A DNA stretch of 13,629 nt from Rhodoferax sp. GTDB taxonomy: Bacteria > Pseudomonadota > Gammaproteobacteria > Burkholderiales > Burkholderiaceae_C. The translations under genes and the position numbers were made by a program. The DNA is taken from assembly GCA_020048255.1 (NCBI GenBank), contig JAIFMR010000096.1, positions 1-13,629 of the forward strand, read 5' to 3'. Of the stretch, positions 6,884 to 13,629 are shown in pieces. The notes under the pieces were generated by a model. That model made no database searches. It had not been told where the DNA came from and saw nothing but the letters and a program-made list of their open reading frames with translations. Each line of letters opens with the position of its first letter. Position 1 is the first letter of the stretch.

Positions 6884-7927
6884 TCACGCATCGTCCGTAA
6901 AACGATGCCGAATTTCCAAAACGTCTGCCCATTTGGACAAAAATATCTCGACACACTGCGGGTCAAAGTGAGTGCCTGCGCCAGCCTTGATATGTTCAGT
7001 GGCCTGCTCGAGCGACCAGGCTTTTTTGTACGGTCGCTCGGAAGTCAGGGCATCAAAAACATCGGCAACAGCCACAATGCGGCTAAATATGGGTATGGCA
7101 TCTCCCACCAAGCCTTGCGGATAACCGGACCCATCAAACTTTTCATGATGTCCCAACGCAATATCTGCTCCCGCTTGCAGCACTCTGGATGAGCTGCCTT
7201 TGAGAATTTCATAGCCAAAAACCGCGTGCTGTTTCATGAACTCAAACTCTTCCGGCGTCAAACGACCCGGCTTGAGCAAGATATTGTCAGCAATACCTAC
7301 CTTACCAATGTCATGCATTGGCGCCGCTTCCAAAAGCAGTTCCTGTTCTGCCTTTGGCAAACCCAAACCAGTAGCAATCAATTCAGAGTAATGTGCCATG
7401 CGCAAAATGTGTGCGCCGGTTTCCGGGTCACGGTATTCAGCAGCCTTGGACAACCGAATCACCGTCTCACGTTCGCGCTGCACGATCTCAAAAGTAGCCT
7501 TACGCACTTCTTCGGCCAACCAAGCCGCCCGATCAGCCAAGGACTTGCGGCTCGCTCCCAACTGAAGCATGTTGTTGGCCCGCGCCATGAATTCAATTTT
7601 GTCAACCGGTTTGGTTAAAAAGTCTGTGGCACCGGCATCCAAGGCGCGATAACGCACCTGCTTCTGGTCATTGGCCGTGATCATCAACACCGGAATATCT
7701 TCCTTACCCGGTGTGGCCCTGAACTGATGAATGAACTCCATGCCGTTGAGCTCGGGCATCATGTAATCAACGATGACCAGATCTGCATCGTTCTCCTTGG
7801 CCCACGCCAAACCCTGCAAAGCATTGGAAAACTTGATGGCTTCGCTGTTGCCCATGCGTTTGATCAACGCCTCGAACAGGATCAAATTGATCTCTGCATC
7901 ATCAACAATTAACACCCGGTACGTCAT
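6884..7927 (-). CDS. Response regulator with HD-GYP domain, predicted c-di-GMP phosphodiesterase
   Basis: A 347-residue cytoplasmic two-domain protein. The receiver domain (about 1-122) has acidic D9 and D10, phosphoacceptor D54 in VIVDYMMPELNG, T84 and K106 in TKPVD. After a short helical linker (about 125-160) comes an HD-GYP domain (about 155-347) with the HD pair H205-D206 in MHDIGKVG and the HH...GYP signature HHEKFDGSGYP at 260-270. Metal-binding residues appear intact, so hydrolysis of cyclic di-GMP is expected on phosphorylation by a partner kinase. The length and layout match RpfG-type regulators. It lies 81 bases downstream of the hybrid kinase on the same strand, so that kinase is the likely phosphodonor. 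The ATG at 7927 has only a weak AAGAAG ribosome binding site. Confidence 0.94.
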   Translation of the reverse strand: MTYRVLIVDDAEINLILFEALIKRMGNSEAIKFSNALQGLAWAKENDADLVIVDYMMPELNGMEFIHQFRATPGKEDIPVLMITANDQKQVRYRALDAGATDFLTKPVDKIEFMARANNMLQLGASRKSLADRAAWLAEEVRKATFEIVQRERETVIRLSKAAEYRDPETGAHILRMAHYSELIATGLGLPKAEQELLLEAAPMHDIGKVGIADNILLKPGRLTPEEFEFMKQHAVFGYEILKGSSSRVLQAGADIALGHHEKFDGSGYPQGLVGDAIPIFSRIVAVADVFDALTSERPYKKAWSLEQATEHIKAGAGTHFDPQCVEIFLSKWADVLEIRHRFTDDA

Positions 7928-8008
7928 AGTGAGTAACTTCTTAAATCAATCCGACAACCACTTGCACACCCTTACAGCAACAATCGATCGCCGGTTTCAC
8001 TGTATCAC

Positions 8009-11000
8009 TCAGGCGCTCCTGCTTTTCAACGCACCCAACAAATATTCCATCTGAATTCCAAGGGCGGCCACTTTAGCAGCGAGGTCTGCCGCCACCGGAT
8101 CCAAAGTTCCCTCAGAACACGCTACGGCCAGCCGCTCCAGCTCTGCGGCCATGTTGACCGCGGGACGGGCGCCAAACATGCCCAACGTGCCTTTGAGGGC
8201 ATGGGCTATGTGCATGATCGCAACAAAGTCACCATCGATCAAGGCAGATGCCATTTTGGTAGCGTCAACAGGCCATTGCGCGGTAAAAATATCACTGATG
8301 ATGTCGACAATATCTTGATCTGCGCTTCTGATCGCATCCGCATAATCGAACGCGATGTTTCGCCCTGCGTCACCAGAGACCTCGTCTCTCGCCACTTGCT
8401 CCAACGCTGCTTCCTGTCCTGAAATCAATCCCTGGGTCACATGCGCCAGCACCCGGTGCAATTCAGCCTTGGCGAGTGGTTTGGAGAGATAGTCATCCAT
8501 GCCCGCTTCCAGGCAACGCTCCCGATCTGCTGGCATCACATTGGCTGTCATGGCAACAATTGGGGTGCGTGGGCGACGTTCCGTGGCACGAAAACGGCGG
8601 GTGGCTTCAAGACCATCTAGAACCGGCATCATCATGTCCATAAACACCAAATCAAACCGGCGCTGCGCAAGAATATCCAACGCCAATTGCCCGTCCTGAG
8701 TTGTCGTCACCCGGTGACCCAAACGCTGGAGCAAGGCGGTCGCCAGCTTTTGATTCACCAGATTGTCTTCAACCAACAGAATAGCCAATGAAGGTCCTTC
8801 AGAGGCCATTTCTGACGAATTCTCAGCGCCGTCATCGCCGCGCAGCTCATCATGCAATGCTGCAACGGCCTGAATTTCCATCAACACTGAAAAGTCAAAC
8901 TGACTGCCCCGACCCAGTTCACTCTGAACCGAAATCTGCCCGCCCATCGCATCCACCAAACGCGACGAAATCGACAGCCCCAAACCGGTGCCGCCAAAGC
9001 GCCGTGTGATGCTGCTGTCTTCCTGGGAAAACGCTTCAAAAATCGTATGCAACTTAGACTCGGGGATGCCAATACCCGTGTCCTTGACGGAAAAGACAAA
9101 GGACCGTTGCCGATCAGTGCCAAGCTCTGAACTGATTCGCAAAACAACACCGCCCTGATCGGTGAATTTGATGGCATTACCTATCAAATTCGTTAAGATC
9201 TGGCGCAAACGCCCCGGGTCACCCAGCACGGTCAGCGGCACGGTAGCGTCGATATCGAAGTTCAGTTCGATGCCCTTCGCCTGAGCGCGCAGCGACAAAG
9301 CCTTGAGTGTTTCGCTGACCATCTGACCCAGGTGAAAGGGAATTTTTTCAATCTGCAGTTTGCCCGCTTCAATTTTCGAGAAATCGAGAATGTCGTTGAT
9401 CACCTTCAGCAAGGCGTCGGAGGACGATTTGACAATCTCCAAGTACTCTCGCTGCTCGGCAGTCAGGTCCGTGTCCAGCGCCAGCTCGGTCATCCCGATG
9501 ACACCATTCATGGGCGTGCGAATTTCGTGGCTCATATTGGCCAGAAAATCCGATTTAGCCCGGTTGGCCACTTCAGCAACCTCTTTGGCCGTGCGCAATT
9601 CTTGCGAGGCCTGCTCGGCCAGGGAGATGTCCGCCAGGTAGCCATTCCACACCATGCCGCCATCAGCTACCTTCTTTGGCATCGACTCACCGTGCGCCCA
9701 AATCAGCGCCCCAGTTTGTTTGTGATACATCCGAAAGTCTGCCGACATGCGCTCGCCACTGCGTGCTGAGTTCATGAACGCCTGAACAAAATGCTCTTGA
9801 TCTTGTGGATGGATTTGCTGGAAAAACTCATCGGGATCGGCCATCACATCGGCAGGGGACAAGCCGCAAATCGGCTCAACCACCGGGCTGCAAAACGGAA
9901 AACTCTGTCGACCATCGGCCCACAAACGGTACTGGAAGACCACCACCGGGATGCTTTCAGTGACCTCACGCAGGCGCTGACCCGCTTCTTTGAGTTGCGT
10001 CACATCTTGCCAAATGCCAGTGAACACCGTGTCACCATTGGCCGCCGGTAGAGGATCAGGACGAATCTCCGAGCGTATCCACCGAAAACTGCCATCAGGC
10101 ATGCAGATCTGGTAGTCACTTTGCCAGCCCTCACGCTTAGCACCTGCTGCCATCACTTCAGAGAAACAACGTTCACGGTCGGATGCCACGATTTGATCAA
10201 AGGCCAAACGGCCGTTGGCCATGAGTGACTCCCGATCCAGCCCACGAATGTCTGCCAAACGTTCACTCAAAAAGGTGTACTGAATGGTGCCGCCACCCAC
10301 CACACACTGAAAAACCACGCCAGGTACCGCATTGGTGATACGCCGCAAGCGCTCTTCCGCCTGTGTCATGGCCGACTGCATATGCTTGCGCGCAGTGATA
10401 TCCGTCCGAATAGCAATGAACTGCTGCGGCTCACCCCGATCGTCAAGCATGGGGACAATGGTCGCCTGAACCCAATACAGTTCCCGGGATTTGGCGCGGT
10501 TACAAATCTCACCATGCCAGACTTGGCCCGACAAAATGGTTTGCCACAGGTCGCTGAAAAACGCGGCAGAGTGCACACCTGAATTGATCAGACGATGGTT
10601 GTACCCCAACAGTTCATCTAGGGTGTAGCCGCTGATTTGACAAAATTTCTCATTGGCATAAATGATGTTGCCTGGCAGGTCTGTGATGCTGACAATGGCG
10701 TGTTGATCCAGTGCAAACTTTTGTTTGGCCAAGTCAGACAAGGCGGATTGCAGCTCGCGTTGGCTGGCTTCACGCTGCATCACCAGTTCAGACATCAGCT
10801 TGGAAAGCGACTCCAAGCTATCCTCACGCAAGGCGGGAGACTCCGGGTGCATTTCACGCATCAAGCCATTGGCGGTTTCACGCAGGGAATCCATAGCGCG
10901 TGTTCGGCTGTTGAGCTCTTGGCGCAGACGGTCGTTCGCATGGGACAACTCGACGGAGCTCAGCTGCAAACTGCGCGTTTTCAGGTCAAGATCACGGTCG

Positions 11001-11182
11001 TTTTGTTCGTAGGTTTCGTCTATCCGAGACAAAAATACCTCAATTCCTGCCAGGAACCGGGTTGTGGCCTCTGCCATGCCGGACGACTTTGCCCATAGCG
11101 CCACATCGGCCAACACCGTGGGCAACTGCCCTTCTTCAACACCCAGCAAACGCCGGGTCTGGCGGGTCAGTAATTTGTGCAT
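8009..11182 (-). CDS. Soluble triple-PAS hybrid histidine kinase with receiver and Hpt domains (NahK-like)
   Basis: A 1057-residue protein with no evident membrane span, so cytoplasmic. An N-terminal helical region (about 1-155, with a coiled coil from about 58) contains no recognised sensor fold. Three PAS domains follow, at about 155-270 (NIIYANEKFCQISGYTLDEL, ending RTDITARK), 280-400 (ending GIWQDVTQLK) and 405-522 (ending YLADISLAEQ). The HisKA domain has SHEIRTPMNG with H552. The ATPase has NLIGNAIKFT, DTGIGIP and GGTGLGLSI. The receiver has acidic E805 and D806, acceptor D849 in FMDMMMP and K901. The C-terminal Hpt domain has H994 in HIAHALKG. All phosphorelay residues are present. It starts 15 bases after the FIST gene; ATG 11182 is preferred over TTG 11188, though neither has a strong ribosome binding site, which suggests translational coupling. 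Kinases next to NosP-type FIST genes are their signalling partners, so this is probably NahK-like. Confidence 0.92.
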   Translation of the reverse strand: MHKLLTRQTRRLLGVEEGQLPTVLADVALWAKSSGMAEATTRFLAGIEVFLSRIDETYEQNDRDLDLKTRSLQLSSVELSHANDRLRQELNSRTRAMDSLRETANGLMREMHPESPALREDSLESLSKLMSELVMQREASQRELQSALSDLAKQKFALDQHAIVSITDLPGNIIYANEKFCQISGYTLDELLGYNHRLINSGVHSAAFFSDLWQTILSGQVWHGEICNRAKSRELYWVQATIVPMLDDRGEPQQFIAIRTDITARKHMQSAMTQAEERLRRITNAVPGVVFQCVVGGGTIQYTFLSERLADIRGLDRESLMANGRLAFDQIVASDRERCFSEVMAAGAKREGWQSDYQICMPDGSFRWIRSEIRPDPLPAANGDTVFTGIWQDVTQLKEAGQRLREVTESIPVVVFQYRLWADGRQSFPFCSPVVEPICGLSPADVMADPDEFFQQIHPQDQEHFVQAFMNSARSGERMSADFRMYHKQTGALIWAHGESMPKKVADGGMVWNGYLADISLAEQASQELRTAKEVAEVANRAKSDFLANMSHEIRTPMNGVIGMTELALDTDLTAEQREYLEIVKSSSDALLKVINDILDFSKIEAGKLQIEKIPFHLGQMVSETLKALSLRAQAKGIELNFDIDATVPLTVLGDPGRLRQILTNLIGNAIKFTDQGGVVLRISSELGTDRQRSFVFSVKDTGIGIPESKLHTIFEAFSQEDSSITRRFGGTGLGLSISSRLVDAMGGQISVQSELGRGSQFDFSVLMEIQAVAALHDELRGDDGAENSSEMASEGPSLAILLVEDNLVNQKLATALLQRLGHRVTTTQDGQLALDILAQRRFDLVFMDMMMPVLDGLEATRRFRATERRPRTPIVAMTANVMPADRERCLEAGMDDYLSKPLAKAELHRVLAHVTQGLISGQEAALEQVARDEVSGDAGRNIAFDYADAIRSADQDIVDIISDIFTAQWPVDATKMASALIDGDFVAIMHIAHALKGTLGMFGARPAVNMAAELERLAVACSEGTLDPVAADLAAKVAALGIQMEYLLGALKSRSA

Positions 11183-11197
11183 GGCCAAAAATACATA

Positions 11198-12346
11198 TCA
11201 GGTGACCAAGGCAACTTCTGTCAAATAAGTGATCGTCATGGTTTGATTGTGCAGCTTGCAGGCCATTTCTCCGGCAAAGGGGCTGATCTCTCCATAAGAG
11301 TAAAAGCCGGCCAGCGCCGTATTTTGCCGAAAGACATCGGACACCGCCTCGACCTCTTCCTCGACCCGCCCGCCCATCACCAACTTGCGGCCTACACAAC
11401 TGACCAGCAACGCCAACCCCGGCCCAGGTTGCGCCAGCGCCAGCACGGCCGCTTGAGCTGCTGCTTGTGCACCATCCACCAGCGCATCGGTGCTGGCATG
11501 CATCAACCTCACATAGCCATCGGGGTCCATGTCTCCCGCTAGCGTCAGGCTGCCCTGCGCTTCGTCGACCGCCAAAATGGTGCGAATCAAACCCACTTCA
11601 GCGTGGTCTTTCCCCAACATGGCCAATGGAAACAACAAACCCGAGGCCGGCAGGCCTTTGGCGTGTTCGCCCAAATAACGTTTATAGACCTCCAGGGCAG
11701 GCTCACCATCCAGCTCAAACAACAGATTGTTAGAACAGCGAGTGACCTTGCGCGCCGGGCCAAAGGGCTCCCACCCCCCAAAGGAGCCGTGGCCCACTTG
11801 CAGGCCTTGACCATAAAGCCCCACACAGGCAATCCGGTCCGCATGCACACCGGCGTCATCCAATACAAAGGTCTCTTTGAAAGCGCCTGCATCACCCGCC
11901 AGGCCGCCAGTGATCAACACCTGCGAGCCCAATACATCGGCCATCCCGGCAATCATGGCACTGCCATTGATATTGACACCCTGGCCCATCACCCATACCG
12001 CTCGCAAATCCTGCGCAGGCAACTGCTGAGCCAGCCTTTGCCCCGCAGCGAACGAATCAGACATATCCGCCAGCGCGGTGCTGGCGGCCCGCATTGTGGT
12101 TGTGTCAAAACGCACTGCGGTCACGACACAATTTCCGTCACTGACGCCTTGATTGGAGATCTCACCGGCTGTGGTGCAGCCCAACCGAACGGTGCCAGCA
12201 AAGTCACCCGCCAGCGACGCTGACAAGGTTTTTAGCCATTCAGCTGAGCCAAACGCTAGCAGCAGCTTGGGTTGAAGGTCTCGCCACTGCTGAATGGCGC
12301 CAGGCAAATCCGCCGCTTGGTGCAGCGTAGATTGAACAACTTGCAA
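11198..12346 (-). CDS. nosP: FIST-domain sensor protein, NosP-like
   Basis: A 382-residue soluble protein with FIST_N followed by FIST_C. Family motifs include RLGCTTAGEIS (54-64), ITGGLAGDAGAFKETFVL (145-162), VGHGSFGGWEPFGP (184-197), SCVGRKLVMGGRVEEEV (316-332), GFYSYGEISPF (347-357) and LHNQTMTITYLTE (365-377). FIST proteins are sensory modules; one branch, NosP, binds heme and nitric oxide and controls a co-cistronic hybrid kinase (NahK), as in Pseudomonas aeruginosa and Legionella pneumophila. Conserved-looking histidines are H186 and H366, but heme binding cannot be judged from sequence. The start is TTG 12346, supported by AGGAG six bases upstream (12353-12357). It lies 33 bases after matB and 15 bases before the kinase. 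FIST identity is firm; NosP function is inferred from similarity and gene order. Confidence 0.84.
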   Translation of the reverse strand: MQVVQSTLHQAADLPGAIQQWRDLQPKLLLAFGSAEWLKTLSASLAGDFAGTVRLGCTTAGEISNQGVSDGNCVVTAVRFDTTTMRAASTALADMSDSFAAGQRLAQQLPAQDLRAVWVMGQGVNINGSAMIAGMADVLGSQVLITGGLAGDAGAFKETFVLDDAGVHADRIACVGLYGQGLQVGHGSFGGWEPFGPARKVTRCSNNLLFELDGEPALEVYKRYLGEHAKGLPASGLLFPLAMLGKDHAEVGLIRTILAVDEAQGSLTLAGDMDPDGYVRLMHASTDALVDGAQAAAQAAVLALAQPGPGLALLVSCVGRKLVMGGRVEEEVEAVSDVFRQNTALAGFYSYGEISPFAGEMACKLHNQTMTITYLTEVALVT

Positions 12347-12379
12347 TGCCGTCTCCTGATTTTTTAAGTGCCTTCAATG

Positions 12380-13629
12380 CTAGCGACTTTGTTTCGTGCT
12401 GTATTGGTCACGCAGAAGATTTTTTTGCACCTTGCCCATGGCGTTGCGCGGCAGCTCCGCCACCACAAAGCATTGCTTGGGCACTTTGTAATTGGCCACA
12501 CTGGCTTTGAGTTTCGCCAAAATCACAGCGCCATCCAGTTGCGCACCCGCGCGCGGCACCACCACAGCCAGCCCGACTTCACCAAAATCGGCGTGTGGCA
12601 CCCCCACCACCGCACTCTCGGCTACGCCTGGCAGGTCATTGATCAAACTTTCCAGCTCAGCCGGGTAGACGTTGTACCCCCCACTGATGATCAGGTCCTT
12701 GCTGCGACCCACAATCGTCACAAAGCCGTCTTTCTCCTGCTTGCCCACATCGCCCGTCTTGAAAAACCTGTCTGCCGTGAACTCCTGCGCGGTCTTCGCA
12801 GGCATGCGCCAATAGCCAGCAAACACATTGGAACCCTTGACTTGAATGTCGCCAATTTCTCCTGCGCGTACCGGCTGACCCTGCTCGTTCACCACGCGCA
12901 GATCCACACCCGACAAGGGCACTCCTACCGTGCCGCCACGACGCTCGCCGTGGTACGGGTTCGAGGTGAGCATGATGGTTTCGCTCATGCCGTAGCGCTC
13001 CAGAATGGTATGACCCGTGCGCGCCTGCCAAGCCTTGAAAGTATCCATTAGCAACGGAGCCGAGCCCGAAATGAACAAACGCATGTGGCTGGCCAACTCA
13101 GCGCCCAATCCCGGCTCTGCCAGCAAGCGCACATACAAGGTGGGCACCCCCATGAAGATGGTGGCCTCTGGCATTTTTTGCAGTACGAGCCTGGCATCAA
13201 ATTTGGCGCACCAAATCATCTTGCTGCCATTGATCAGCGCACCATGCGTGGCCACAAACAGGCCGTGCACATGGAAGATCGGCAGCGCGTGAATCAGCAC
13301 ATCCCCGCCTTCTGCCGCACTGCGCCAACCCCAATAGGTCTGCAATACCTGGGCGTTGCTGATGAGGTTGCCATGTGTCAACATCGCTCCTTTGGAGCGA
13401 CCGGTGGTGCCACTGGTGTAAATGATGACGGCCAAATCATCCGGTTGCCGAGCGGCCACTTGATGCTGGTCTGACGCGTGGGCAGCGCGGTCAAGCAGGC
13501 TGCCGGTTCGATCGTCATTGAGGGTGAACACCCAGGGGGTGCCCGCCTTGAACGCCAACTTGCTGACCCAACCAAAGTTAGCCCCAGTACAAACCACCAC
13601 GGCGGGCTCGGCGTCGCCAATAAAGTAAG
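12380..13629 (-). CDS. matB: Malonyl-CoA synthetase (AMP-forming acyl-CoA ligase family), N-terminus beyond the window
   Basis: Predicted to convert malonate, ATP and CoA to malonyl-CoA, AMP and diphosphate. The frame stays open to the window edge (reading YFIGDAEPAVVVCTGANFG), so about 415 C-terminal residues are seen out of roughly 500. Motifs in order are the phosphate loop YTSGTTGRSKGAMLTHGN, the HALPIFHVHGLFVA block, ERYGMSETIMLTSNPYHGER, KGSNVFAGYWRMPAKT, FFKTGDVG, GRSKDLIISGGYNVYPAELE and the C-terminal catalytic lysine region RNAMGKVQK. The SNPYxGERRxGTVG stretch and HVHGLFVA are typical of MatB rather than long-chain or acetyl-CoA ligases, though a related dicarboxylate or short-chain acyl-CoA ligase cannot be excluded. 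The FIST gene follows 33 bases later, so the two may be co-transcribed. Confidence 0.83.
   Translation of the reverse strand, partial: YFIGDAEPAVVVCTGANFGWVSKLAFKAGTPWVFTLNDDRTGSLLDRAAHASDQHQVAARQPDDLAVIIYTSGTTGRSKGAMLTHGNLISNAQVLQTYWGWRSAAEGGDVLIHALPIFHVHGLFVATHGALINGSKMIWCAKFDARLVLQKMPEATIFMGVPTLYVRLLAEPGLGAELASHMRLFISGSAPLLMDTFKAWQARTGHTILERYGMSETIMLTSNPYHGERRGGTVGVPLSGVDLRVVNEQGQPVRAGEIGDIQVKGSNVFAGYWRMPAKTAQEFTADRFFKTGDVGKQEKDGFVTIVGRSKDLIISGGYNVYPAELESLINDLPGVAESAVVGVPHADFGEVGLAVVVPRAGAQLDGAVILAKLKASVANYKVPKQCFVVAELPRNAMGKVQKNLLRDQYSTKQSR

Noticed and set aside
6888..6908. Perfect 7-bp inverted repeat GCATCGT/ACGATGC with a 7-base loop at the end of the HD-GYP gene
   Set aside because: No T-run follows on either strand and it is inside codons, so it is not a convincing terminator.
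12067..12087. Perfect 8-bp hairpin CCGCCAGC/GCTGGCGG with a 5-base loop
   Set aside because: It lies in the FIST coding region in an alanine-rich, GC-rich stretch and is probably chance.
11603..12223. Open frame of 206 codons antisense to the FIST gene
   Set aside because: It lies entirely within a well-supported FIST coding region and its composition looks like a shadow frame.

Overview
The window reads as chromosomal DNA of a betaproteobacterium, most likely Comamonadaceae (Rhodoferax, Polaromonas or Limnohabitans-like). The grounds are the gene content and protein similarity as recognised by eye, the moderate GC content, and the arrangement ccoI-ccoS-ccoN-ccoO-ccoQ-ccoP followed by a short FixH-like gene and a convergent FNR-type regulator. 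No database search was possible, so the taxon is an inference.

Left part (1-6278): a complete cbb3-type cytochrome c oxidase locus on the minus strand. In transcription order it holds the copper-transporting P-type ATPase ccoI, the small assembly protein ccoS (overlapping ccoI by one base), then the structural genes ccoN, ccoO, ccoQ and ccoP. A near-consensus FNR box sits between ccoS and ccoN, so ccoNOQP has its own low-oxygen promoter. A strong intrinsic terminator follows ccoP. Beyond it is a 90-residue FixH/CcoH-like membrane protein, and at the left edge the last 25 residues of an FNR/CRP-type regulator on the plus strand. No ccoG lies between ccoP and the FixH-like gene.

Middle (6279-6825): an intergenic region with a second FNR box, spaced for class II activation of a plus-strand universal stress protein gene.

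Right part (6884-13629), all minus strand: a malonyl-CoA synthetase gene (matB, cut by the window edge), a FIST-domain protein of the NosP type, a large soluble triple-PAS hybrid histidine kinase with receiver and Hpt domains, and a REC-HD-GYP response regulator (predicted c-di-GMP phosphodiesterase). The FIST and kinase genes are 15 bases apart and the regulator follows after 81 bases. This has the layout of a NosP/NahK nitric-oxide-sensing system feeding a phosphorelay into c-di-GMP breakdown. Together the window pairs microaerobic respiration (cbb3, FNR, Usp) with a putative NO-responsive motility/biofilm switch. There are no tRNA, rRNA, CRISPR or mobile elements, and no gene-free stretch longer than about 150 bases.
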